A stretch of DNA of 64,000 bases, taken from Streptomyces natalensis ATCC 27448 (GTDB lineage Bacteria; Actinomycetota; Actinomycetes; Streptomycetales; Streptomycetaceae). A program made the position numbers and the translations under genes. Shown one piece after another: positions 1 to 6,915 of this stretch. The notes under the pieces were generated by a model, which was given only the letters and a program-made list of their open reading frames with translations, had not been told where the DNA came from and searched no databases. Numbering within the stretch: position 1 is the first letter of the stretch; each line of letters starts with the position of its first letter. Where the stretch lies: assembly GCF_000935125.1 (NCBI RefSeq), contig NZ_JRKI01000061.1:868001-932000 (forward strand), in the 5' to 3' direction.

Positions 1-877
1 GGTGGGCCTTGGGTCCGTCGAAGCCGTCCGGGACGGCGCCGCCGGCCACGCCGTTGGGCTGATGCGTGCCGGTCGAGGACGGATGGGGGTGGGCATCGCC
101 CGTCGTCGGCATCCGTACGGGAGGCGGCGGCTGGGTCCTGGTGGGGTGCGTCGGCCAGTCGCCGTGCACACCGTCGTCGGCGTTCTGGACCCACCCCTGG
201 GAATGGGTCGTGTAGTGGTCGGCCAGCTCATCCATCACGATGACCGCCTCGACCTGGCGCTCCTTGCTCAGGGACAGGCTGTCCCGGTTGAGCTCCAGCG
301 CCTGGCGGGCGTCCATGTGCGGGTCGGCCATGTCGCGGTGGAACTGGCTGTCGTCGCCGCTGGAGTCCATGGCGCTGTCCACCGTGCCCGGGTCATGGAT
401 TTTCGCCATGGCCTTCATGGCCTCGCGCACATTGTGGGCGAGGCCGATCTCGGGGCCCGACTCGCGCGTGCCGATCAGCGAGGACTCCATGTTCCGGGCG
501 TGCTGATAGGTCCGGTCGATCTTGCTGAGGACCTTCACGGCCTCCCGGCGGAACGCCTCGGCCGCCGCCCCCGACCAGTGCTTCGACGCATGGTCGATGG
601 CGTCCATGAACTTCTTGCGGACGCCGCCGTGTCCGTCGCTGCCGCCCAGCAGGTCGGCGGAGGCGCGCCAGTGGGTGCCGGCGGTCTCGATGGTGCCGGG
701 ATTGGCGTGCGCGACCATGGCGCGGAGGGAGTTGATGCCGTGGTGATGGAAGTCGGACGGGGAATGCGGGGTCAGGCGCTGCCCCTTGAACGACTTCAGC
801 CGCTTTTCGCGCTCCTGGTCCTGGCGCTGCTTCGCCATCTGCTGGGCACTGTCGTGTTCCTGCCTGGCATCAACCAC
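1..877 (-). CDS. WXG100/ESX-type secreted protein, C-terminus beyond window
   Basis: The frame is open from the GTG at 877 to the window edge, so at least 292 residues are present and the C-terminus is missing. An AAGGGGG ribosome binding site lies about 8 bases before the GTG, and an in-frame stop further upstream excludes a longer start. The N-terminal half is helical and contains a HWSGAAAEAF segment, the W-x-G turn of the WXG100/ESAT-6 superfamily; the tail turns Pro/His/Thr-rich. It lies downstream of a classical WXG100 gene on the same strand, so the pair is probably exported by a type VII (ESX) system whose core genes are not in the window. The family is inferred from the W-x-G turn and context, not from a strong full-length match. 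Confidence 0.6.
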   Translation of the reverse strand, partial: MVDARQEHDSAQQMAKQRQDQEREKRLKSFKGQRLTPHSPSDFHHHGINSLRAMVAHANPGTIETAGTHWRASADLLGGSDGHGGVRKKFMDAIDHASKHWSGAAAEAFRREAVKVLSKIDRTYQHARNMESSLIGTRESGPEIGLAHNVREAMKAMAKIHDPGTVDSAMDSSGDDSQFHRDMADPHMDARQALELNRDSLSLSKERQVEAVIVMDELADHYTTHSQGWVQNADDGVHGDWPTHPTRTQPPPPVRMPTTGDAHPHPSSTGTHQPNGVAGGAVPDGFDGPKAH

Positions 878-976
878 GCCGGTCCCCCTTGGTCGTCATC
901 CCTCGCATCCTCGTCCCCGTCCGCGTCCCGGTCCCGGTTCTCGTCCCCGTGCCGCCGTTGCGGCCCCCGGCCGTGT

Positions 977-1288
977 TCAGCCGTTCATCGAGACCTTGGT
1001 CTGGTGCTCCTGGTCCTCGTACGCGCCCCGGCTGGCCTCGGTCTTCTCGCCGAAGGTGTGCATAAGGTCCTGGAGTGCGTGGACGACGTCCGACAAATAG
1101 CCCTGCATTTTGTCGTGGGCCTGCGAAATGTCATCCACTTCGAGGAAGTTGACCCCGAATGACGACTTCGGGATGTTCGTGCTGTACTTCACCTTCTGGC
1201 TGGTCTCATCCATATCGCCCTGAAGGTGCCTGAGCTGGCGCACCACCCCGTCCAGCTCATCGAGGTCGACCCTGAAGTCCTTGTTCAT
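977..1288 (-). CDS. WXG100 family protein
   Basis: A 103-residue protein starting MNKDFRVD, chosen over a longer in-frame start because GGGAGAG sits just before this ATG. It has the size and heptad pattern of WXG100 proteins (two helices joined by a turn). The canonical WxG is replaced by a turn around SSFGVNF. The C-terminal part (DQEHQTKVSMNG) is polar. It probably forms a four-helix dimer and is a type VII secretion substrate or chaperone partner of the gene that follows 100 bp downstream. Confidence 0.65.
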   Translation of the reverse strand: MNKDFRVDLDELDGVVRQLRHLQGDMDETSQKVKYSTNIPKSSFGVNFLEVDDISQAHDKMQGYLSDVVHALQDLMHTFGEKTEASRGAYEDQEHQTKVSMNG

Positions 1289-1662
1289 GATCACTCTCCC
1301 CGTGACGCGCACACCCCGCTCGCCCCCGGTGCGCCGCCCGCCGAGCCGCCGTCCGGCGGCCGCCGCGGCAGAGGGGTTATGGGCAGCGTAAAGACACTAA
1401 AAGAATAGGGAGTTTGCGACCGAAACAGCAAGATCGCAGGTCGCGATCCGCCCGGTTCGAGGCGTAATGCGACCGCACTTTGTCAGCGGTCCGTTATCAA
1501 GTACCCGGGCGGCTCGTCTTTTACCCCTTCCAGGGAGAGATCAAGACGGCCGACGGGGACCGGAAGAGACCGGAAACGGGGCACGAACTACGCCCGCAAG
1601 GAAGCGAGTTCCACGACCGTCACATCCGGCGGCGCACCCACCCGCACCTGCGGTCCCCGAAC
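1289..1662. other. Intergenic region between ESX gene and TnpB remnant
   Basis: About 370 bp separate the WXG100 start from the recognisable TnpB remnant. It must hold the leftward promoter of the ESX pair. Reading frames crossing it on the plus strand do not resemble the N-terminal half of TnpB, so the left part of that element appears to be lost. I see no other gene. Confidence 0.4.
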
Positions 1663-2391
1663 TGAACTGGGAAGAGACCGAAACCGGTATCGACCTGGGC
1701 CTGTCCACCTATGCGGTGCTGCGGGGCCGGAAGATCGCTTCGCCGAAGTTCTTCCGCCGCCAGGAGAAGAAGCTCAAGCGGGCGCAGCGCAAGCTGTCCC
1801 GCTGTGAGAAGGGCTCCAGCAACCGCAGGAAGGCCAAGCTCGCCGTAGCGAAGATCCACGCCAGGATCGCGGACAAGCGCCGCGACTTCATCGAGCAGGA
1901 AACCACCCGGATCGTCCGCGAAAGCCAAGCGGTCTATCTGGAGGACCTGAACGTGAAGGGCATGGGATCGAAGAAGGGCAAGCGGGCCAAGTCCGTCCAC
2001 GACCGGTCGCTGGGCATGTTCGCCCGCGCCCTCGAAGCCAAGTGCGCCCGGTACGGGCGCGGCTTCGCCAAGGTCGACCGCTTCTTCCCGTCCACGCAGA
2101 TGTGCTCCGCGTGCGGCTCCATCGAGGGACCCAAGGGTCTCGAAGGGCTGCGCGTGCGGTCGTGGACCTGCTCGTGCGGAGCGGTCCACGACCGGGATGT
2201 GAACGCGGAGATCAACATCAGACGCGAAGGGAAGCGTCTCCTCGCCGCTGGACGAGCGGAGAGGTAAAACGCCTGCGGAGAGCACGTAAGACGGCCCCTA
2301 GCGGCCGCGGCGCTCGATGAAACAGGAACCCGCCTGGACGGTCAGCCGACCGTGGAAGGAACCCCGGGCCTTCGGACCCGGGAGGATGTCA
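1663..2391 (+). pseudogene. tnpB: TnpB / IS605-family OrfB transposon-encoded nuclease, decayed
   Basis: From about 1680 the frame encodes the C-terminal half of TnpB: RuvC-I GIDLGLSTYA, RuvC-II EDLNVKGM, a zinc finger CSACG...CSCG and RuvC-III HDRDVNA. TnpB is the RNA-guided nuclease of IS200/IS605 elements. The N-terminal half, including the usual start region, is absent. At 2265 an in-frame TAA replaces what is TTA (Leu) in relatives; reading through it gives the familiar tail RxNACG...DETGTR, so the stop looks like a point mutation in a once longer protein. A Y1 transposase partner is not seen. The copy lies in host DNA just outside the prophage. Confidence 0.8.
2266..2391 (+). ncRNA. Candidate omega-RNA scaffold / IS605 right end
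   Basis: The DNA after the TnpB stop ends in a GC hairpin (CCCCGGGCC-TTCG-GACCCGGG type, about 2362-2383) followed by GAGGATGTCA, the layout usual for right ends of streptomycete IS605 elements, where the omega RNA of TnpB is encoded. Bases from about 2392 would be the guide. This is inferred from layout only. Confidence 0.35.
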
Positions 2392-2460
2392 GGGGCCACA
2401 TCTGGGAGCCGGTCCCCTCCGGACCGCCCATGCCGTGGGGTCCCGCCCGCCGGCCCGGTG

Positions 2461-2653
2461 CTACCCCTCTTGCGCGGGCGACGCCGCCGCGCGCCGCAGG
2501 GCCCGCACTCCGCGGAACCCGATGACCCCGATCGCCGTCCCCAAGAGAAAGGACGTCACCGCGAGCACCAGGTGGACCCAGAAATAGGCCGTCGGGTCGC
2601 CTGCCGCAGTGAAGGCGAGGCCGCTGCCGTCCTTGACCAGATTCTTGACGAAA
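2461..2653 (-). pseudogene. 3' part of host attB membrane-protein gene, split by the prophage
   Basis: Reading leftward from the core repeat, this segment encodes the C-terminal two thirds of a small membrane protein (TFVKNLVKDGSGLAF ... GVIGFRGVRALRR). Joined to the fragment at 44,076-44,198 it restores one protein of about 107 residues with two membrane segments. The split falls in the first transmembrane region. The family is the one that holds attB for phage phiBT1 (SCO4848 in S. coelicolor, from memory). It now lacks its own start. Confidence 0.9.
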
Positions 2654-2674
2654 GTGATCCACACTCAACTAACC
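2637..2674. other. attL (host arm, core GTGATCCA, phage arm)
   Basis: The host arm (TTCTTGACGAAA) abuts the core at 2654-2661; the phage arm follows with AACTAACC at 2667-2674. In the reconstructed attP this octamer mirrors GGTTAGTT at 44,049-44,056, and the centre of that dyad falls exactly between G and T of the core, the expected crossover dinucleotide of phiBT1-type serine integrases. Confidence 0.85.
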
Positions 2675-2758
2675 ACTACTCACCCCGATGATAGGGCATA
2701 GGGCCGCCGGCCGGATACTGGCAAGGCAAGGCTCCCCCGCAGCAGAGGACACCGCGCC

Positions 2759-2998
2759 ATGAAGCTAAGCCGCCCCGTCTCCTGGTTCCTACTCGCCTTC
2801 GGTGTCTGGTCTTGGGTGATCTGGACAACCTTCGCGAAGAACTTGATCAAGGATGCAAGCGGGCTCGCTTTCGATCACGGCAAGCCCACGGGGTACCTGT
2901 GGGTGCACCTCACCCTTGCCATCGTCTCGTTCATCCTGGGAACAATCATTGGGGTGATCGGCTTCCGGGGCGTTCGCGCGTCCCGTAGCAACAGGTAG
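2759..2998 (+). CDS. Prophage-encoded homologue of the disrupted host membrane protein
   Basis: A 79-residue protein with two hydrophobic segments, starting MKLSRPVSWFLLAFGVW and ending FRGVRASRSNR. It aligns end to end with the host protein that the prophage splits, with roughly 70-75 percent identity by eye and no gaps except near the GDPTAY/GKPTGY loop. It lies 85 bp inside the left end, on the strand opposite to the host fragment, with GAGG about 10 bases before the ATG. Where the host gene has the attB core TGGATCAC this copy reads TGGACAAC, so it should be a poor integrase target. The likely role is to replace the lost host function in the lysogen; the biochemical function of the family is not known to me. 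Confidence 0.85.
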   Translation: MKLSRPVSWFLLAFGVWSWVIWTTFAKNLIKDASGLAFDHGKPTGYLWVHLTLAIVSFILGTIIGVIGFRGVRASRSNR

Positions 2999-3035
2999 GA
3001 GAGGAAGCTCCGTCCAGCCCTATAGCGCAACAGAA

Positions 3036-3067
3036 AGCCCCGCCCGGTTTGGGGTCCGGGCGGGGCT
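3036..3067. terminator. Bidirectional hairpin terminator
   Basis: A perfect 12-bp stem (AGCCCCGCCCGG / CCGGGCGGGGCT) between two convergent genes; a T-rich stretch follows on the minus strand. Confidence 0.8.
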
Positions 3068-3088
3068 CGTAGGGGCTCAGGTGGGCGT

Positions 3089-3556
3089 TCAGGCCGCCTG
3101 AGCCGTCCATTGAGGCACCCAGGGCCGAAGCCCCCATGCCCCGTTCTCGTACCGCTCTGCGTACTCCGCCCGGCCCTCTGTTGCGTAGTCCCGGACGCCG
3201 GGGCCGGTGTAGTCAATGCCCACTGTGGCCAGCGCGACGGCAAGGCACCGGTCGGCCCGGCGCATGTCTTCCGCGTGCTGCTTCAGCCTCCATGAGGCCC
3301 GCGCCAGCTTGCCCATGGTCCGGCGCTTATGCTCACGCGCTTCGTGGTGCACGAGGTAGAGGCGGACGGCGCCGCTTTCTTCGCCCCAGATGGTTTGGTA
3401 GCGCTCCTGGACGTGCGGGGGCAGCACTTCGGGCGCCTCGTCCGGCATGGGGGGCATTGCGGGCTGGGGGGTGGTGGGGGTGGCGCGATGCCTGCCGGTC
3501 GTGGGAAAGAGCCACGAGAGCAGTGTCATGAGGAAGCGCGCGGTAAAGTCGCACAT
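3089..3556 (-). CDS. Hypothetical phage protein
   Basis: A 155-residue protein. AGGAG lies 9 bases before the ATG. The first about 20 residues are hydrophobic (FLMTLLSWLF), then a Pro-rich linker, then a charged helical part with many Arg/His (HHEAREHKRRTMGKLARASW). I do not recognise a family. It is divergent from the GntR gene and shares its 150-bp operator region, so the two are probably co-regulated. Confidence 0.6.
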   Translation of the reverse strand: MCDFTARFLMTLLSWLFPTTGRHRATPTTPQPAMPPMPDEAPEVLPPHVQERYQTIWGEESGAVRLYLVHHEAREHKRRTMGKLARASWRLKQHAEDMRRADRCLAVALATVGIDYTGPGVRDYATEGRAEYAERYENGAWGLRPWVPQWTAQAA

Positions 3557-3634
3557 GTTCGTCAGCTCCTAGCGCTGATGGGCCATGCCCCCGGACCCGG
3601 CCAGGTCGCGGGGGTTTTTGGTGTCCACGATCGT

Positions 3635-3656
3635 ACATAGCTCTGTAGAGCTATGT
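3635..3656. promoter_or_regulatory. Operator 1 for GntR-like regulator
   Basis: Perfect palindrome with 10-bp arms ACATAGCTCT / AGAGCTATGT and a 2-bp centre, in the divergent promoter region. Much more AT-rich than its surroundings. Confidence 0.7.
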
Positions 3657-3658
3657 AT

Positions 3659-3672
3659 AGCTCTACAGAGCT
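3659..3672. promoter_or_regulatory. Operator 2 for GntR-like regulator
   Basis: A second copy of the same half-sites, AGCTCT-AC-AGAGCT, just 2 bp after operator 1 and about 35 bp before the regulator start. Confidence 0.65.
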
Positions 3673-3705
3673 TTTGGGAGTTTCGCAGTGTTCTAGCTTG
3701 GGTTT

Positions 3706-3975
3706 ATGCGCGTACCGGAGTTCGCCCCGCAGCCGTCCCAGGTGCTCTATGTCGCCGTGGCTGACCACGTAGCAGCGCGGATCGCTTCGGGTGATCTCAA
3801 GGTCGGCGCGCGTCTGCCGGCCGAACGTGACCTAGCCGTGGAATACGGCGTTTCCTACGTCACGATGCGCCGGGCGACGGCAGTGTTGCGTGAGCGCGGC
3901 CTGATCGTCACGGTGCACGGGCGGGGAACCTTCGTGGCTGAGAGTCCGCCGGCAGAGACCATCGAGGACGCATGA
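3706..3975 (+). CDS. GntR-family winged-helix regulator, DNA-binding domain only
   Basis: An 89-residue protein that is essentially one GntR winged helix (AARIASGDLKVGARLPAERDLAVEYGVSYVTMRRATAVL, then a wing GLIVTVHGRGTFV). No effector domain follows, unlike full GntR/FadR/HutC members. There is no Shine-Dalgarno before the ATG and a TAGCTT -10-like box lies about 10 bases upstream, so it may be leaderless. Two palindromes just upstream suggest autorepression and control of the divergent gene. Confidence 0.85.
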   Translation: MRVPEFAPQPSQVLYVAVADHVAARIASGDLKVGARLPAERDLAVEYGVSYVTMRRATAVLRERGLIVTVHGRGTFVAESPPAETIEDA

Positions 3976-4138
3976 GAGAGCCCCGCCCATGCACCACGGG
4001 GGCAGCGCACGGACGGGGCGGGCAAGGTGTTTCAGGCGAGGCGACCCGCGTAACGCGATCCGCAGCTCACACACCACCTAGACATGGCCCTGTTCGTCGG
4101 TCAGGGTACGGGCCGCTCCTTGGCCGCGAGCGGCGAGA

Positions 4139-4167
4139 GGACCCGCCAGCCCCACGCTGGCGGGTCC
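4139..4167. terminator. Hairpin terminator
   Basis: Perfect 12-bp stem GGACCCGCCAGC / GCTGGCGGGTCC with a 5-nt loop, downstream of two minus-strand genes. Confidence 0.7.
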
Positions 4168-4244
4168 CTGACTACCTGACAGCTCCGTCCGTCAGGTCAC
4201 TGGTTTCATCGTAGAGCCCGTAGCGCAACTCCATACCTGATGAC

Positions 4245-4391
4245 CTATTGGGCTGGCTGCCCGCTGCCTGGGCACATCTCGCGACTGTCGTCCGGCTTCT
4301 GGTGTTGCGCCGTGGGCTGGCCGGGTTCTGCGCCAACGCCTTGACCGCAACTGCCACAGAAGCCCCATAAGAGACCGGGGTCGAATCGCAT
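4245..4391 (-). CDS. Small CxxC protein, hypothetical
   Basis: A 48-residue frame whose ATG directly follows the TAA of the upstream gene, suggesting translational coupling. It begins MRFDPGLLWGFCGSCG, with a single CxxC. No family recognised; the short length and lack of a second cysteine pair leave doubt that it is real. Confidence 0.4.
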   Translation of the reverse strand: MRFDPGLLWGFCGSCGQGVGAEPGQPTAQHQKPDDSREMCPGSGQPAQ

Positions 4392-4898
4392 TTAGACCTC
4401 CTGAGATGGCTCGTACCACTGCTGTCGGTCGGTGCTTTGTCCTGGCCCAACGAGGTGCGCCACGGCTGCAAAGATCCTTGCCCCGGAGTGGAAGTACGCA
4501 GTCACTCCAGCGTGATCCGGGCGGCCGTCTTCCCGTTGCGACCAAGCTTCGATGCGGCTGATTTCTCGGCTGCCGCTGGACGTGAAGACGGCAGCTAGCC
4601 ACGCCTCGACGTCCGCCAATTTGATCTTCCCGCTGGCCCCCAGACCCTCCGGATAGGGCCACGGCTCGATCGCCGCTTCGCCCTCGACGATCTGCTCCGG
4701 CTTATCGAAATTGTCCTTTGTCTCGGACGCTCCAACGGCGTGGATGTACGCTTCGGCGCCGGTCGCGAAGGTGACGATCAGGCCGTACGGAACCTTGGTG
4801 AAGCCGGACTCTTGGAACGTTCGAACGTCCTTGACCATGGGGCCCGGGGATTGCCTGATCACGTCGGCGAGGTACGTGGGGAAGCGGGTGGGGCGCAT
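4392..4898 (-). CDS. Hypothetical phage protein, 168 aa
   Basis: Preceded by a strong AGGAGGAG site and a 490-bp hairpin-rich leader. The protein has mixed alpha/beta character with a basic N-terminus, a central VTFAT(G)AEAYIHAVG strand segment and an acidic middle. It is not a family I recognise. Downstream come a short coupled frame and a 12-bp terminator, so it is the first gene of a small leftward unit. Confidence 0.6.
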   Translation of the reverse strand: MRPTRFPTYLADVIRQSPGPMVKDVRTFQESGFTKVPYGLIVTFATGAEAYIHAVGASETKDNFDKPEQIVEGEAAIEPWPYPEGLGASGKIKLADVEAWLAAVFTSSGSREISRIEAWSQREDGRPDHAGVTAYFHSGARIFAAVAHLVGPGQSTDRQQWYEPSQEV

Positions 4899-5235
4899 AT
4901 CTGGTGTCTCCTCCTAGGAACCCACGCAGTCTAGGACGGCGGGCATAGCCCATCCCGCTTCCCCAGGTCACACGAGCTGTCTTGTGCTCTGCGACGGAAG
5001 CCCCGAACTGCGGGGGCAGTTGCTTGGCGGGGATGCCCCCGTCGCAGAGACGTCTATTGGGCGGTTCCCCCGTCCCGGCAGACCTCCCCAGGTAAGCCGG
5101 GGCGGCGACTCTACCCGCCCAACTGCCGCTGTCCGTAGAGACAGTCGGGCGGGGGTGGTGCCCGCCCCTGCCAGGATTCCGAAAGGCGGTGGGGGAACCT
5201 CTTTCGGCAACTTCCGGCAGGGGGCGGAGATTATG
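4899..5235. other. Non-coding hairpin-rich leader
   Basis: No convincing gene. It contains an 11-bp perfect pairing CTCTGCGACGG (4987-4997) with CCGTCGCAGAG (5039-5049) that encloses a second helix AACTGC-GGGG-GCAGTT, then TTGGGCGG (5057) pairing with CCGCCCAA (about 5117) around CCCGGC/GCCGGG, then CTGTC/GACAG. The plan looks like a multibranched RNA or a DNA recognition region rather than simple terminators. Confidence 0.5.
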
Positions 5236-5386
5236 GCGGTCGCCCGGCGCTGGCCAATCGAGTGACCGGGCGACCGCTTCACGCGCTCCTCATTTCGTCT
5301 CGGACCCTTGGAATAAACGAGACGGGGGCCGTGAAATGTTTTTGGGCCCTCCACGGGGAGCGCGCCCGGCGAGCCTGTACGCCGGG
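5236..5386 (-). repeat. Three-hairpin element A
   Basis: In minus-strand order: CCCGGCG hairpin (5386-5365), CGTCTCG/CGAGACG hairpin (5324-5296) and a 12-bp stem GCGGTCGCCCGG / CCGGGCGACCGC (5277-5236). The first hairpin begins right after the TAG of the upstream gene. A paralogue with compensatory changes is at 6249-6391. Confidence 0.65.
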
Positions 5387-5391
5387 GGTCA

Positions 5392-5595
5392 CTAAATCAA
5401 TGGGTACCACCGCGGCATTCGTGCGTGTTTACGGGGCCACCACTTCCAGCCCCCTCCCGGGAATTTCACCAGGTGCACGTCCTTGTGACCGTGGGAGAGG
5501 TCGCACCTAACCCACTTCGAGCCTCGTTCGCCTGAAGAGTCAGAGTCATGCGCGTGCAAGACGCGCGCCTTGGAAGAGCACCGCCTACGCCTCAT
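5392..5595 (-). CDS. Small hypothetical phage protein
   Basis: 67 residues, GGAG 8 bases before the ATG. Basic N-terminus, then a CDLSHGHKDVHLVKF segment and a Trp-rich C-terminus (GGGWKWWPRK). The C..(S/E)GH...H pattern recurs in small actinophage proteins of unknown role; a metal site with Cys/His is possible. Confidence 0.55.
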   Translation of the reverse strand: MRRRRCSSKARVLHAHDSDSSGERGSKWVRCDLSHGHKDVHLVKFPGGGWKWWPRKHARMPRWYPLI

Positions 5596-5668
5596 CAGGG
5601 AGTCTCCAACTCTGTGCGTACGTGTCCTTGCATCTCAGGCCCCTCAGCGTGCATGGGTTATGGGCGGC

Positions 5669-5701
5669 GTCCGCGCCCTGGCGAACTGACAGGGCGCGGA
5701 C
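5669..5701. terminator. Hairpin terminator
   Basis: Perfect 12-bp stem GTCCGCGCCCTG / CAGGGCGCGGAC directly downstream of the gene at 5709-6170. Confidence 0.75.
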
Positions 5702-5708
5702 CCTGGGG

Positions 5709-6170
5709 CTAGTTGCCCGGCTTCTTCGGCCCGCAGGTGTTGCAGCACATCGCAGCACCGGATTCGAGCCACAGCGTCAGATCAGGCTGATACCCCGCCT
5801 CGGTCATCAGGTCCTGCGTCAGGTCCAATGCGACGGTGCGGGCAGGATCCGACGCCGGCTGGTCCGGCGTGTGGTGAACAAAACGCCCGAGATCGGAGCA
5901 CAGCGTCTCGTACACACGGGTGTTCAGTACGAGCGAATGCCATCCCTTATCTACGAGCTTCGAAGGGCGCATTTGACAGTCGGGGAACTTGGCAGCTGTG
6001 GCAACGAATTTCAGTGCTTCTACAACGATTCGGGACGCGCTGTTGTAGTTCATGTCCGGGTTGCTGCGTTGCACAGCGTCGGCAACGTCGCGGAAGGCGT
6101 CCTCACTGATGAGCCCCCGCGCGTCCGTCGCATCCTGTACGGGAACTTCCTGTAGTGCAGTCACAGTCAT
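5709..6170 (-). CDS. His/Cys-rich hypothetical protein, possible metal site
   Basis: 153 residues from MTVTALQEVP. The centre has a DKGWHSLVLNTRVYETLC...GRFVHHTPD pattern and the C-terminus a CCNTCGP motif, the signature of a group of small actinobacterial proteins whose conserved His and Cys could bind a metal. Function unknown. The start was taken at the ATG preceded by AAGAGAAAG; the frame is open further upstream but without a ribosome site. Confidence 0.65.
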   Translation of the reverse strand: MTVTALQEVPVQDATDARGLISEDAFRDVADAVQRSNPDMNYNSASRIVVEALKFVATAAKFPDCQMRPSKLVDKGWHSLVLNTRVYETLCSDLGRFVHHTPDQPASDPARTVALDLTQDLMTEAGYQPDLTLWLESGAAMCCNTCGPKKPGN

Positions 6171-6248
6171 GCTTTCTCTTGTTGTTGAGGTGGTGGTGAG
6201 TGACCCGACTCCCTGCCTCGGAGAGGTGTTGGAAGTCGGGGGCTTATG

Positions 6249-6391
6249 GCGGCTGCCCAGACCCCTCAGCGCTGGGCAGCCGCTCGCGCTCCCCCCTTCA
6301 TCTCGGACTCTTGGTGATAGACGAGATGGGGGCCGGGGAATTGGTTGGGCCCTCTGGGAGAAGCGCGCCCGGCGGCTGGTCTTGCGCCGGG
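6249..6391 (-). repeat. Three-hairpin element B
   Basis: Same order and spacing as element A: CCCGGCG/CGCCGGG (6391-6368), CATCTCG/CGAGATG (6328-6299), GCGGCTGCCCAG/CTGGGCAGCCGC (6283-6249). Relative to A, base pairs change on both sides. It begins 2 nt after the TAG of the small membrane-protein gene at 6394. Confidence 0.65.
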
Positions 6392-6393
6392 GA

Positions 6394-6555
6394 CTATGGG
6401 GTGTTGGTGACAATGGCCAGGGCAATTACTGCTCCTGTGGCCATACTCAGGAAGATCACGAAAAGGAGGCCGAACCATCGTCCGATGGCAGCGAGGGCGC
6501 GCCTCAGCCGCTTTTGGATGGGGTGCAGCAGGAGCGATATCGCCGCTCTGATCAC
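6394..6555 (-). CDS. Small single-span membrane protein
   Basis: A 53-residue frame with a GTG start that overlaps the TGA of the upstream gene (GTGA), plus GAGGTGGGACGG before it. An amphipathic basic helix (KRLRRALAAIGRWFG) precedes one transmembrane span (LLFVIFLSMATGAVIALAIV). It is the last gene of a four-gene overlapping leftward operon. Confidence 0.6.
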   Translation of the reverse strand: MIRAAISLLLHPIQKRLRRALAAIGRWFGLLFVIFLSMATGAVIALAIVTNTP

Positions 6556-6725
6556 CCGTCCCACCTCTGTTCACGGATGGCTTGATCCAACTGAGGTTGG
6601 CGCTCAGGAGCCGTGCTGGTGGTGACCACCGTTACCCCGTGGTCGTCACAGCGGTACATCCAACTGCCCACCTGCGTGATCTCATGCCCTCCGCGAGGGC
6701 ACCGCATGTGCTGCTCAGGCACCAT
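6552..6725 (-). CDS. Small zinc-ribbon-like protein
   Basis: 57 residues starting MVPEQHMRCP. Residues Cys9, His14, Cys26 and His29 (C....H...YRCDDHG) could form a zinc ribbon. The ATG lies inside the end of the upstream gene (11-bp overlap), so the two are co-translated. Typical of small accessory genes in streptomycete integrated elements; function unknown. Confidence 0.6.
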   Translation of the reverse strand: MVPEQHMRCPRGGHEITQVGSWMYRCDDHGVTVVTTSTAPERQPQLDQAIREQRWDG

Positions 6726-6915
6726 GACCACGCCCGTGGTTTCTGATCCGTTGGCTTGCCACGACAGCGTCTGCAAACTTCCGAAGCTTCCGGGCCTCGT
6801 AGCGCTTCTTGTCCAGCTCACTGCACTCGGCGCAGCCGGCAACAGGGCTTGGGGTGAGATCGGGGTACGGCTCGCCGAGCGACACGGGGCGCCCCTGGTG
6901 CCGGTTGCTGCTCAC
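6715..6915 (-). CDS. Small hypothetical protein
   Basis: 66 residues. Contains CAECSELDKKRYEARKLRKFADAVV, a CxxC followed by a charged helix seen in many small actinobacterial accessory proteins. Its ATG overlaps the stop of the upstream gene (ATGA). Confidence 0.6.
   Translation of the reverse strand: MSSNRHQGRPVSLGEPYPDLTPSPVAGCAECSELDKKRYEARKLRKFADAVVASQRIRNHGRGHGA

Noticed and set aside
2..1162. Long plus-strand reading frame at the window start
   Set aside because: It is antisense to two WXG100-type genes with good ribosome sites; its product is Arg/Val/Gly-rich without domain features, typical of high-GC shadow frames.
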